Source of the DNA: Alphaproteobacteria bacterium
Lineage (GTDB): Bacteria; Pseudomonadota; Alphaproteobacteria; Sphingomonadales; Emcibacteraceae
Length of the DNA stretch: 5,726 bases
Direction of reading: 5' to 3'
Assembly (NCBI GenBank): GCA_002401545.1
Contig: NVTJ01000130.1
Coordinates: 1 to 5,726, forward strand
A program made the position numbers and the translations under genes. Shown here piece by piece: positions 1-5,726 of the stretch. Below the pieces are notes generated by a model. The model worked only from the letters and a program-made list of their open reading frames with translations. It did not search any database and was not told the origin of the DNA. Positions within the stretch are counted from its first letter, which is position 1, and every line of letters begins with the position of its first letter.

Positions 1-1108
1 CCGAAATCCGGGTGGTGGACTGCATGACATTTTGCATGATTTCTTTCCTGTAGGTCCGGTGGACGGCGGTTGCGATACCCCAAATGACCAGAGCCGTCAT
101 GATAAGTGCCAGAGCAAGACCGAGATAATCGGTAGCGGGAATATCCGCCCGCCCGCGCCGCAGGTCAAACAGATTGGTGACAATAATCAAGCCTGCGAGG
201 GAGAATCCTGCCATGAATATTGGTTTGGCATTATCAGGTTTAAGTTTATATCCTGCCATCAGGACGGCGCCTATGGCCCCGACGGCGGCGGCCTCGGTCG
301 GGGTGGCGATGCCGCTGATGATGGACCCGAGCACGGAAATAATAAGTAAAATCGGCGGCAGGAAGGCGGCCATAAGCTGGCTTGTGGTCACAGGGTCCTC
401 AGCATCGTCGACAACCATTGGCGGCGATAATTTTGGCAGGAAGATGGCAACGCCAATCTGGTAGATAATATACATTAACACCAGGCCCATACCGGGAATG
501 AGCGCCCCGGCGAATAAATCACCAATGGATAGCGGCTCCGGGGCCCAGTTACCCATTTCCAACTGTGCCGTCTGCCAGGCAGAGGACAGTTGATCGCCCA
601 GAAGAACCAGCACGATGGAGGGCGGGATAATCTGTCCCAAGGTCCCCGATGCGGCAATGGAACCACAGGCAAGGGCCGGGCTGTAGCCCCTTTTCAGCAT
701 AGTGGGCAGGCTGAGCAGCCCCATGGTGACCACAGTGGCCCCGACAATGCCGGTGGAGGCGGCGAGCAGGGTGCCGACGATGGTGACGGATATGCCAAGA
801 CCGCCCGGCAGGCGACCCATGAGCTTTGCCATGCTTTCCAGCAATTCTTCGGCTATTCTGGATTTTTCCAGCATCACACCCATGAAAATAAACAGAGGAA
901 CCGCGAGCAGCACGTCATTGGTCATGGTGCCAAAAATCCGCTCCGGGATCAGGCCGATAAAATCGCTGTCGATCTCATCAAAATAAATGCCGATGGCCAC
1001 AAAGATGATCGCCGTGCCGCCCAGCGTGAAGGCCACCGGAAAACCCGCCATTAACAAGACGACCACGGCGAGGAACATCAACAGGTCAAGAATGATATTA
1101 AGCTCCAT
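1..1108 (-). CDS. dctM: TRAP transporter large permease subunit (DctM/FcbT3-like), C-terminus beyond the window
   Basis: This is the large membrane subunit of a tripartite ATP-independent periplasmic (TRAP) transporter, which carries the solute across the inner membrane using the sodium gradient. Reading the minus strand from the ATG at 1108 gives 369 codons without a stop to the left edge, so the 3' end is missing. Family marks seen: GFPVAFTLGG (residues 22-31), PERIFGTMTNDVLLAVPLFIFMG (55-77, written here only as a family landmark), TGIVGATVVTMG (119-130), GTLGQIIPPSI (155-165) and ATPTEAAAVGA (268-278). These fit the group named TRAP-type mannitol/chloroaromatic transport (COG4664). A hydrophilic stretch at about 315-326 precedes a further membrane helix, as expected for the longer members of that group. 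Its start overlaps the dctQ stop by one base (TGATG), with a GGAGG ribosome site 7 bases upstream, so translation is probably coupled. The substrate cannot be read from this subunit. Confidence 0.95.
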   Translation of the reverse strand, partial: MELNIILDLLMFLAVVVLLMAGFPVAFTLGGTAIIFVAIGIYFDEIDSDFIGLIPERIFGTMTNDVLLAVPLFIFMGVMLEKSRIAEELLESMAKLMGRLPGGLGISVTIVGTLLAASTGIVGATVVTMGLLSLPTMLKRGYSPALACGSIAASGTLGQIIPPSIVLVLLGDQLSSAWQTAQLEMGNWAPEPLSIGDLFAGALIPGMGLVLMYIIYQIGVAIFLPKLSPPMVVDDAEDPVTTSQLMAAFLPPILLIISVLGSIISGIATPTEAAAVGAIGAVLMAGYKLKPDNAKPIFMAGFSLAGLIIVTNLFDLRRGRADIPATDYLGLALALIMTALVIWGIATAVHRTYRKEIMQNVMQSTTRIS

Positions 1109-1650
1109 CACAAGACCTCCGGTTTTTCTTCGGAAAGATGTTCAACATTCAGAATAGTCAGGAGAGAATGGATGAGCAGGGATATGCCTTGCAATATGAG
1201 GGTGATGGCAAAAAACAGGATCATGCTTTTCAGCAGATATACGGCCTGAATACCACTGGATTCAATGGACCCTTCCAGCGTTTCCCATGATGCCGTAACG
1301 TAAGGCCATGCCATCCAGAAGATAAGGCCCGCCACCGGCAGCAGGAAAAACAGGCAACCGAGCAGATTGATCCAGGCTTTTACCTTTTCGCTGAAATAGC
1401 TGTAAAAAACATCCACTCTCACATGGCCGTTATGGCGCAGGGTATAGGCCGCCGCCCCCAGAAAAATCACACTATGCATATAGAGCAGGCTTTCCTGCAA
1501 AAATATGGACCCTTCGTGAAATATATAATGCCCGACCACGATGATAAACTGCATCAGGACCAGACACAGGGTAAGCCATGAAACTATCCGCCCGGTCCAT
1601 TCACTGAACCAGTCTATGCGGCTTGATATTCTGGCGAGTAGAAATGTCAC
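1108..1650 (-). CDS. dctQ: TRAP transporter small permease subunit (DctQ/FcbT2-like)
   Basis: This is the small four-helix membrane subunit of the TRAP transporter, which pairs with the large permease and is required for uptake. The 180-residue product has hydrophobic segments at about 22-42, 53-70, 92-112 and 138-163, the usual DctQ layout. The LQE motif at 51-53 followed by AAAYTLRHNGHVRVDVFY (66-83) is typical of the FcbT2/COG4665 branch. The start is a GTG at 1650-1648. It directly follows the in-frame TAA of dctP (1653-1651), so no earlier start is possible, and the next methionine falls inside the first helix. The ribosome site is weak (GGGAA about 10-11 bases upstream), so translation probably depends on coupling to dctP. 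The stop overlaps the dctM ATG by one base. Length and motifs look intact. Confidence 0.95.
   Translation of the reverse strand: MTFLLARISSRIDWFSEWTGRIVSWLTLCLVLMQFIIVVGHYIFHEGSIFLQESLLYMHSVIFLGAAAYTLRHNGHVRVDVFYSYFSEKVKAWINLLGCLFFLLPVAGLIFWMAWPYVTASWETLEGSIESSGIQAVYLLKSMILFFAITLILQGISLLIHSLLTILNVEHLSEEKPEVL
1116..1120 (-). promoter_or_regulatory. Strong ribosome binding site of dctM inside the dctQ end
   Basis: GGAGG on the minus strand lies 7 bases before the dctM ATG at 1108-1106, within the last codons of dctQ. This spacing fixes the dctM start, and the TGATG overlap suggests that ribosomes finishing dctQ can restart on dctM. It is the best Shine-Dalgarno match in the operon. Confidence 0.8.
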
Positions 1651-2760
1651 TTACAGTCTTTTCCCAAAATTTTCGTAAAGATGCCGTGACCTTAAGTAGG
1701 GCTCATCCGCGATAGCGCGCCATTCCATAGCGGCCCTGCGGGTATCCATATAACTGTTATATATCCGTTTGGTCAGGTCATCTGTCATGGCAATTTCCTG
1801 CATGACTTCATCAGATATGCGCGCCAGTGCGGTTAAAATTTCATCAGAATAAGTCCTGAGCAATACCCCATGCTTTTCAACCAGTACCCTGAGAGACATG
1901 GCATTGCGGGCATTGAATTCCGCCAGAGATTTCTGGTAATTATCTCCGGCAACTGCGGTTATAATTGCTTTATCCGCTTTGCTGAAGCTGTTCCAGACAT
2001 CAAGGTTAAACCCGGCAGCAATGGCCGCGCCCGGTTCCTGAAATGCGGATGTATAATAATATTTGGTGATTTTATGGAAACCAAAGGCCATGTCATTCCA
2101 CGGGCCAACCCATTCCGACGCATCAATATTACCCTGACTGAGGGCCAGATAAATTTCACCGCCGGCCTTGGTAACGGGGGTTGCGCCAAGCCGTTTCAGA
2201 ACTTCGCCGCCGAGTCCCGGAATGCGAATTCTAAGGCCTTTGAAATCCTCCAGGCTGTTAATTTCTTTTTTAAACCAGCCGCCCATCTGCACCCCTGAAT
2301 TGGTGCATACCAGTGCCTTTATATTAAATTTCCCGGACAGTTCATCCCATAATTTCTGTCCGCCGCCATAATGCAACCACTGGCTTTGTTCCATGGTTGT
2401 CAGGCCAAAGGGAATGGCGGTAAAAAAGGAAAAGGCCTTGTGCTTGCCCTGCCAGTAATATTCAGAGCCATGATAAATATCTGCCTTGCCGCCGCGCACC
2501 GCATCAAAAGCCGCGAGCGGTGGCACCAGTTCATTGGCCGCATATACCTTGATTCGAAGGTGGCCATCGGTGGCGGTTTCAATATCTTTGGCGAATTGTT
2601 CAGCGCGGGTGCCAAGGCCGGGAAATTTTTTCGGCCATGTGGTGACCATTTTAAGCTTCCGCTTGCCCGTGGCATAGGCCGGAGCAGATAATGCTGAAGA
2701 TAATCCCGCTGCACCGACCGTTGCGGCGGCGGTTGTTTTAAGAAATGAACGACGTTTCAT
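1651..2760 (-). CDS. dctP: TRAP transporter periplasmic substrate-binding protein (TakP/FcbT1-like)
   Basis: This is the periplasmic receptor of the TRAP system: it captures the solute and delivers it to the DctQM permease. The 369-residue product opens with KRRSFLK (residues 2-8), a twin-arginine motif, then a hydrophobic stretch and a likely cut after APAYA (30), so export by the Tat route is inferred. The mature part resembles the TakP/FcbT1 family (COG4663). Residues in positions expected to form the site include Tyr101/Tyr102, Asn154 and Gln158 (NSGVQMGGWF), Arg179 in LRIRIPG, and Glu216-Trp217 in ASEWVGP. In TakP, as I recall the published structure, equivalent Gln, Arg, Glu and Trp residues bind a 2-oxo acid together with a cation. 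A carboxylate ligand is therefore likely, but which one is open; family names such as mannitol/chloroaromatic do not settle it. It is first in the operon, has a candidate promoter in the gap before it, and only a weak ribosome site (TAGGG, 8 bases before the ATG). Confidence 0.95.
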   Translation of the reverse strand: MKRRSFLKTTAAATVGAAGLSSALSAPAYATGKRKLKMVTTWPKKFPGLGTRAEQFAKDIETATDGHLRIKVYAANELVPPLAAFDAVRGGKADIYHGSEYYWQGKHKAFSFFTAIPFGLTTMEQSQWLHYGGGQKLWDELSGKFNIKALVCTNSGVQMGGWFKKEINSLEDFKGLRIRIPGLGGEVLKRLGATPVTKAGGEIYLALSQGNIDASEWVGPWNDMAFGFHKITKYYYTSAFQEPGAAIAAGFNLDVWNSFSKADKAIITAVAGDNYQKSLAEFNARNAMSLRVLVEKHGVLLRTYSDEILTALARISDEVMQEIAMTDDLTKRIYNSYMDTRRAAMEWRAIADEPYLRSRHLYENFGKRL

Positions 2761-2787
2761 GTAAAATGCCCTATATTATTTTGGCTG

Positions 2788-2801
2788 AGTATAAATATAC
2801 T
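2788..2801. promoter_or_regulatory. 14-base palindrome over the dctP -10 region (possible operator)
   Basis: AGTATAAATATACT reads as two perfect 6-base arms, AGTATA and TATACT, around two central bases. The arm at 2788-2793 is the same sequence as the candidate dctP -10 hexamer. A regulator bound here would block the polymerase. It could also be a chance palindrome in an AT-rich promoter, since TATA-like sequence is easily self-complementary, and no regulator gene is present in the window. Confidence 0.35.
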
Positions 2802-2815
2802 GCGGGCAAAGACAA
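2788..2815 (-). promoter_or_regulatory. Candidate sigma70-type promoter of the dctPQM operon
   Basis: On the minus strand TTGTCT (2815-2810) and TATACT (2793-2788) are separated by 16 bases, 4/6 and 5/6 matches to TTGACA and TATAAT. The -10 lies 27 bases before the dctP ATG, which would leave a leader of roughly 20 bases. The site is in the 69-base gap after bpt, where I see no terminator, so read-through from bpt is also possible. This is a prediction from pattern and position only. Confidence 0.5.
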
Positions 2816-2829
2816 GCCATCAGAGGAGA

Positions 2830-3594
2830 TTATCGTTTTCCGGTGAGCATCCAGCCGTCTTCCCCAAGAATTTCAAGGGGTTGGAAATTCATTTTATAGG
2901 CCATTTTAGGGCTGTTTCTGATCCAGTATCCCAAATAGACATATTCAAGTTCCAACAGGCGCGCCCGGGCGACATGATCCAGAATTATATATGTTCCCAT
3001 GCTTCTTTTCCTGATATCATCACTGATATCAAAAAAGCTGTAAACCATAGACAAAGCGCTGTTCATGATATCGGTAAGGGTTACGCCGACAAGTTTTTCC
3101 GTTGATTGTATTCTATATTCAATGAGGCAGGTATCTACCGGACTGCATTCAACCATGCTGACATATTCGTCAAATGTCATTTTGGTCATGCCGCCGTCGC
3201 TGTGACGTCTTCTCAAATATTTACGCAACAGGTCATAATGTTCTTCTGTTGCCAGATTGGGGAGTGTTTTGATGGCCAGATCGGAATTTAAATTAATCAG
3301 ACGCCGCTGTGTGCGGTTTGGCTTAAAAGAAGATGCCGGAATACGGGCCGACTTGCATTCCACGCAATTATCGCAATTGGGGCGGTAGGCTATGTCCTGA
3401 CTGCGGCGAAAACCGATTTTTGCCATTGATTCATGCAGCCCGGCGGGATTTATCTCATTAAGTTCGGTGAAGACTTTCCGCTCCATCTTGCCGTCCAGAT
3501 AGGGACAGAGAGCTGATGCCGTTACATAAAACCGGGGAAATTGAGAGGGCTGGTTAGTCAATTTGCTGTCTTTCTGCAGAAATATCCGGATCAA
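2830..3594 (-). CDS. bpt: Aspartate/glutamate leucyltransferase (Bpt), N-degron pathway
   Basis: The enzyme transfers leucine from leucyl-tRNA to proteins with an N-terminal Asp or Glu (EC 2.3.2.29), marking them for the ClpS adaptor and ClpAP protease in the cytoplasm. Residue numbers use the TTG at 3594, giving 254 residues, close to the family's usual length. The N-terminal domain shows ALCPYLDGKMERKVFT (28-43), GFRRSQDIAYRP (61-72) and a Cys-x2-Cys-x2-Cys group (74, 77, 80) like that of ATE1-type transferases. The C-terminal GNAT-like domain shows RRRHSDGGM (128-136), VYSFFD (184-189), RSMGTYIILDHV (197-208) and YVYLGYW (218-224) followed by SPKMAYKMNFQPLEIL. The sequence matches Bpt rather than Aat, the Leu/Phe transferase acting on Lys/Arg. 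The start is uncertain: the options are TTG at 3594 or TTG at 3561 (residue 12), neither with a strong ribosome site and no in-frame ATG nearby. The domain begins only at about residue 21, so either start gives a complete enzyme. Confidence 0.93.
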   Translation of the reverse strand: MIRIFLQKDSKLTNQPSQFPRFYVTASALCPYLDGKMERKVFTELNEINPAGLHESMAKIGFRRSQDIAYRPNCDNCVECKSARIPASSFKPNRTQRRLINLNSDLAIKTLPNLATEEHYDLLRKYLRRRHSDGGMTKMTFDEYVSMVECSPVDTCLIEYRIQSTEKLVGVTLTDIMNSALSMVYSFFDISDDIRKRSMGTYIILDHVARARLLELEYVYLGYWIRNSPKMAYKMNFQPLEILGEDGWMLTGKR

Positions 3595-3601
3595 TAGCCA
3601 T
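3554..3601 (-). other. 15-codon ATG reading frame overlapping the bpt 5' end
   Basis: An ATG at 3601-3599 opens a frame of 15 codons (MAIDPDISAERQQID) ending at TAA 3556-3554. It is out of frame with bpt and overlaps both candidate TTG starts. The second TTG (3561-3559) lies just before this stop, a geometry that would allow coupled restart. It could instead be the true N-terminus of bpt separated by a frameshift or sequence error, or a meaningless short frame. There is no clear ribosome site before the ATG. Confidence 0.3.
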
Positions 3602-3618
3602 AATATTAACCAAAGGTA

Positions 3619-3645
3619 AATAAACTTTAAAGCTAAAGGTTTATT
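3619..3645 (-). terminator. Weak AT-rich hairpin after the SLC13-type gene
   Basis: Directly after the stop at 3648-3646, AATAAAC (3645-3639) pairs with GTTTATT (3625-3619). Four more pairs form inside after one bulged C, leaving a 4-base loop. The stem is almost all A-T and no clean run of T follows it, so as an intrinsic terminator it would be weak. It sits in the 51-base gap between the permease and bpt and may equally be just AT-rich leader sequence of bpt. Confidence 0.25.
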
Positions 3646-5502
3646 TTATAGTCCATAATACCATGGGGCAAAAAAGGAATAGCCCAGCCACAGAATAATA
3701 ATCAGCGGCACACCCACCTTCATGAAATCCTTGAATTTATAATTCCCCGGCCCCATGACCAGAAGATTGGTCTGATAACCCATGGGGGTGGCAAAGGAAC
3801 AATTGGCGGCAAAAATAACCGCTGTGACAAATATCATCGGGTCCACACCCAGCTTATTGGCCATATTGATCGCAATCGGAGTAAACAGAACGGCTGTGGC
3901 ATTATTGCTCAACATGTTGGTGAGAATGGCGATTAACAGGAAAAAAGCCGACAGGGTAACGGCAACACTTGAGCCTTCCAGTATATGGATCAGACTTTCG
4001 GCAAGATAGGATGCCCCGCCTGTGGCCTGCAGGGACGCCCCCATGGCCAGCGCCGCCCCGATTAACAGGAATATGCGCCGGTCCACGGCACGGCTGGCCT
4101 GTCGGATATTAAGGCATCCCAGGGCAATCATTAAAAAGGCCCCACATGTGGCCGTAATGGGAATAGGTACCAGTCCCGTGGCGGCAAGGGCAACAACGCC
4201 GGTGAAAATACCAAGGGCTTTCCAGCTGTCAGACCTGACCTGGACCTCACGGGTGGACCATTCCATTAACAGAACGTCTTTATTCATTTTAAGGGCGTTG
4301 ATCTGGGTTGAGGTGCCCACCACCAGCAAAATATCACCGGCCTCCAGACGAATATCATTCATGGCGGCGCGAATCATGCGGGAGCGACGCTGAATACCAA
4401 GCACCTTGCATCCCCCCTGCAAATGATAGCCGACCTGTTCCAGTGTACGGCCATCAAGGCGGGAGGCCGGAGCAATCATCACTTCCGCTATTTTCTGCCC
4501 GCGTGATACCGCTTGTACTTCTTCATTCTCGGCATTATTCAGGCTGGGGACAATCAGAATACCTTTCAGCAGACCGGGATCATGGGAAATTTTTTCTGTT
4601 AAAATGGCCCGCGTTGTCGCCAGGATTATACAATCACCTTCCTGAAATGTTATGTCATCAAACGGGGGCAGAAACATATTTTTCCCCCTTTGCACCAGCC
4701 GGACTGTCATGCGCGACAGGTCGGGAAACATGCCCGCAACGGATTTCTTTCCGATCAGTGAATTTCCTTCTATCAGATCAAGCTGAACGATGAATTGTTT
4801 CCCCGTTATTACCAGCGTGCTATCATCAGTGGGGGACAGTTTCTTGGGCAGGATAAGCGGGGCGATGACCATCACATAAATCAGCCCCAGAGCTGCCAAA
4901 AACAGGCCCGGTATGGTGAAATCAAAAAAACCGATGTCCAGGCCTGTCTGAGCTTTATAGGCACCGGCGACCAGCAGGTTGGTGCTGGACCCGATTAAGG
5001 TGGTCATGCCACCCAATATGGCAACAAAGCTCAGTGGCATCGTGACCAGACCCGCCGATTTATCCATTTTATCCATTAATGTGATCATTATGGGAATAAA
5101 AATAACCACAACCGGCGTATTGTTAAGCAGGGCGCTGATCACCATAACGGACAGAAGGCAGGCCAGAATAACCCGGCGTGGATAGGCGATACCATGTTTT
5201 ACAATTATCTGGGCCGGGGTTTCCAATGCGCCGGTTTGCACCATGCCCTGTCCGATGACGAGCAGGGCAAGAATAGTGATCAGGGCGGGGTCGGCAAATC
5301 CCGCCAGCAGGCTTTTCAAATCAAGCAGGCTAACACCGGCCTGATCATAAACCGGCATTAAGTGAAACAGGATGAGCAGAACAGACAGGGTGCCAAGGGA
5401 AGTTACTTCCATGGAAATACGGTCCAGAGCATAGAATATAATGGCAGCAACAATGACGGCAAAAGTCAGCCACATCTGGATGGAAGGTTGCAACAGCTCC
5501 AT
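3646..5502 (-). CDS. SLC13/DASS-type anion permease with two internal RCK_C domains (YfbS-like)
   Basis: This is an inner-membrane carrier of the divalent anion:sodium symporter (ion transporter) superfamily. The 618-residue product has two membrane halves, at about 10-220 and 425-615, each with the repeat signature of the fold. The first half has ALLNNTPVVVIF (124-135) and GSSTNLLV (171-178). The second has MLSNNATAVLF (530-540) and GYQTNLLV (575-582), so the paired Asn/Thr motifs for anion and sodium are present in both. Between them lie two soluble RCK_C (TrkA-C-like) domains at about 225-310 and 325-410, with hallmarks FQEGDCIILA (286-295) and LEAGDILLVVG (386-396). This layout matches E. 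coli YfbS (about 610 residues) and the SLT-type sulfate permeases. RCK_C domains in other proteins bind small ligands, so allosteric control is inferred. Substrate is unknown; sulfate or a di- or tricarboxylate are the main options. The ATG has an AAGGA ribosome site 10 bases upstream. Confidence 0.93.
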   Translation of the reverse strand: MELLQPSIQMWLTFAVIVAAIIFYALDRISMEVTSLGTLSVLLILFHLMPVYDQAGVSLLDLKSLLAGFADPALITILALLVIGQGMVQTGALETPAQIIVKHGIAYPRRVILACLLSVMVISALLNNTPVVVIFIPIMITLMDKMDKSAGLVTMPLSFVAILGGMTTLIGSSTNLLVAGAYKAQTGLDIGFFDFTIPGLFLAALGLIYVMVIAPLILPKKLSPTDDSTLVITGKQFIVQLDLIEGNSLIGKKSVAGMFPDLSRMTVRLVQRGKNMFLPPFDDITFQEGDCIILATTRAILTEKISHDPGLLKGILIVPSLNNAENEEVQAVSRGQKIAEVMIAPASRLDGRTLEQVGYHLQGGCKVLGIQRRSRMIRAAMNDIRLEAGDILLVVGTSTQINALKMNKDVLLMEWSTREVQVRSDSWKALGIFTGVVALAATGLVPIPITATCGAFLMIALGCLNIRQASRAVDRRIFLLIGAALAMGASLQATGGASYLAESLIHILEGSSVAVTLSAFFLLIAILTNMLSNNATAVLFTPIAINMANKLGVDPMIFVTAVIFAANCSFATPMGYQTNLLVMGPGNYKFKDFMKVGVPLIIILWLGYSFFAPWYYGL

Positions 5503-5512
5503 AGATAAAATT

Positions 5513-5517
5513 TCCTT
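5513..5517 (-). promoter_or_regulatory. Ribosome binding site of the SLC13-type permease
   Basis: AAGGA on the minus strand lies 10 bases before the ATG at 5502-5500, slightly long but usable spacing. It supports this ATG over later in-frame methionines at residues 10 and 31, which would cut into the first membrane segment. Confidence 0.6.
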
Positions 5518-5533
5518 GCCCGAACCCGTTTCT

Positions 5534-5558
5534 AAAATACATCTGATCTATGTATTTT
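5534..5558. promoter_or_regulatory. 25-base inverted repeat upstream of the SLC13-type gene (possible operator)
   Basis: Two perfect 9-base arms, AAAATACAT (5534-5542) and ATGTATTTT (5550-5558), flank the 7-base spacer CTGATCT. The element ends 31 bases before the permease ATG and overlaps the last four bases of the candidate -10, so it would cover the transcription start. This position suits a repressor site for a dimeric regulator. Read as RNA it could also form an AT-rich hairpin in the leader. The regulator is not in the window, and no family can be named from the motif. Confidence 0.45.
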
Positions 5559-5582
5559 TATTCATTAATAACATCATAACAA
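5555..5582 (-). promoter_or_regulatory. Candidate promoter of the SLC13-type permease
   Basis: TTGTTA (5582-5577) and TAAAAA (5560-5555) on the minus strand are 16 bases apart, each a 4/6 match to the sigma70 consensus hexamers. They stand in the AT-rich part of the upstream gap and would give a leader of about 45 bases. The match is modest, and in AT-rich sequence such pairs occur by chance. Its overlap with the inverted repeat at 5534-5558 is the main reason to list it. Confidence 0.3.
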
Positions 5583-5603
5583 GGCACAATAGCTATGTCG
5601 CTG

Positions 5604-5629
5604 AAAAAGCATCTGATTTTATGAGTATT
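5604..5629. repeat. Imperfect second copy of the upstream motif
   Basis: The stretch contains AAAA, two bases, then CATCTGAT, TATG and TATT in the same order as the inverted repeat at 5534-5558, with small spacing differences (one extra base before TATG and two before TATT). The identical 8-base core CATCTGAT is at 5540-5547 and 5610-5617, 70 bases apart on the same strand. Its own dyad symmetry is poor. It may be an auxiliary half-site for the same regulator, or chance similarity in AT-rich DNA. Confidence 0.3.
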
Positions 5630-5630
5630 G

Positions 5631-5726
5631 CTAAAAATTCGGTGGCAGGGTCGGGGATTCCCGCAACAGCAATATGGTAATCCGTCTGTTTTCCGGGCGT
5701 TGTGGACGATCAGGCAGCAGGGGGTC
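5631..5726 (-). other. Possible C-terminal tail of an upstream gene, cut by the window edge
   Basis: A minus-strand frame is open from the right edge (first full codon at 5726) for 31 codons and stops at TAG 5633-5631. The last residues read RRITILLLRESPTLPPNF. I do not recognise it, and 31 codons are too few to prove coding. The other two minus frames stop at 5712-5710 and 5560-5558, the latter with an unlikely Cys-rich translation. Base composition changes from GC-richer (about 5641-5726) to AT-rich (5531-5630) near this stop, which mildly favours a gene ending here. If it is real, the gap before the permease is about 128 bases. Confidence 0.2.

Noticed and set aside
32..464. Two overlapping plus-strand reading frames
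   Set aside because: They lie entirely opposite the conserved large TRAP permease frame, have low-complexity translations and no family motifs; they are shadows of the minus-strand gene.
475..672. A 65-codon minus-strand frame inside dctM
   Set aside because: It is in a different register from the well-conserved permease reading (PPSIVLVLLGDQ region) and is rich in Pro, Arg and Trp; it is a shadow frame.
1870..2714. Plus- and alternative minus-strand frames across dctP
   Set aside because: dctP has an uninterrupted family-typical translation over the whole region; the others have no recognisable motifs.
2761..2829. A terminator between bpt and dctP
   Set aside because: The only dyad is the short AT-rich palindrome in the promoter, with a 2-base centre and no following T run, so it would not make a working terminator hairpin.
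2830..3594. Assignment as arginyl- or leucyl/phenylalanyl-transferase
   Set aside because: The motif set (CPYL, GFRRSQ, RHSDGGM, VYSFFD, YLGYW) and length of about 250 residues fit bacterial Bpt; Aat has different motifs, and eukaryotic ATE1 is much longer.
4308..4793. A 161-codon plus-strand frame opposite the RCK_C region
   Set aside because: The length is notable, but the opposite strand encodes the recognisable RCK_C domains in a continuous 618-codon gene, and this frame has no motif or ribosome site.
5610..5720. Minus-strand peptide containing IAVAGIPDP, faintly like a class III cyclase loop
   Set aside because: Only a few residues match, the frame has a stop just upstream (5712-5710), and no other cyclase motif follows, so chance is the better explanation.

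Overview
The window looks like ordinary chromosome from a Gram-negative bacterium, most probably an alphaproteobacterium. The basis is a Bpt-type leucyltransferase of alphaproteobacterial style, a TRAP transporter of the TakP/FcbT (mannitol/chloroaromatic) group with a Tat-type signal on its binding protein, and roughly balanced base composition by eye. All recognised genes are on the minus strand, so transcription runs from right to left. I saw no tRNA, rRNA, CRISPR array, insertion sequence or phage gene.

In the order of transcription: (1) 5503-5726 has no recognised gene. It holds a candidate promoter, a 25-base inverted repeat over that promoter's -10 end, a looser second copy of the same motif about 70 bases away, and possibly the last codons of an upstream gene at the edge. 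(2) 3646-5502 encodes a 618-residue SLC13/DASS-type anion permease with two RCK_C (TrkA-C-like) domains between its two membrane halves. (3) 3602-3645 is a short AT-rich gap with a weak hairpin. (4) 2830-3594 encodes Bpt, the aspartate/glutamate leucyltransferase of the N-degron pathway; it lacks an in-frame ATG near its start and a 15-codon ATG reading frame overlaps its 5' end. (5) 2761-2829 is a short gap with a good sigma70-like promoter whose -10 hexamer lies in a 14-base palindrome. (6) 1-2760 is a tight TRAP operon: binding protein (dctP), small permease (dctQ, GTG start abutting the dctP stop) and large permease (dctM, TGATG overlap with dctQ). dctM runs off the left edge, leaving 369 codons in the window.

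Functionally, two unrelated importers for organic or inorganic anions flank a protein-turnover gene. The TRAP system would capture a carboxylate in the periplasm and import it with sodium. The SLC13-type permease would import an anion with its activity possibly gated through the RCK_C domains. Bpt would tag proteins with N-terminal Asp or Glu for ClpS/ClpAP degradation. Nothing in the sequence links Bpt functionally to either transporter. I found no convincing undescribed system. The points most worth checking are the repeated dyad motif before the SLC13 gene, the palindrome over the dctP promoter and the unusual 5' end of bpt.
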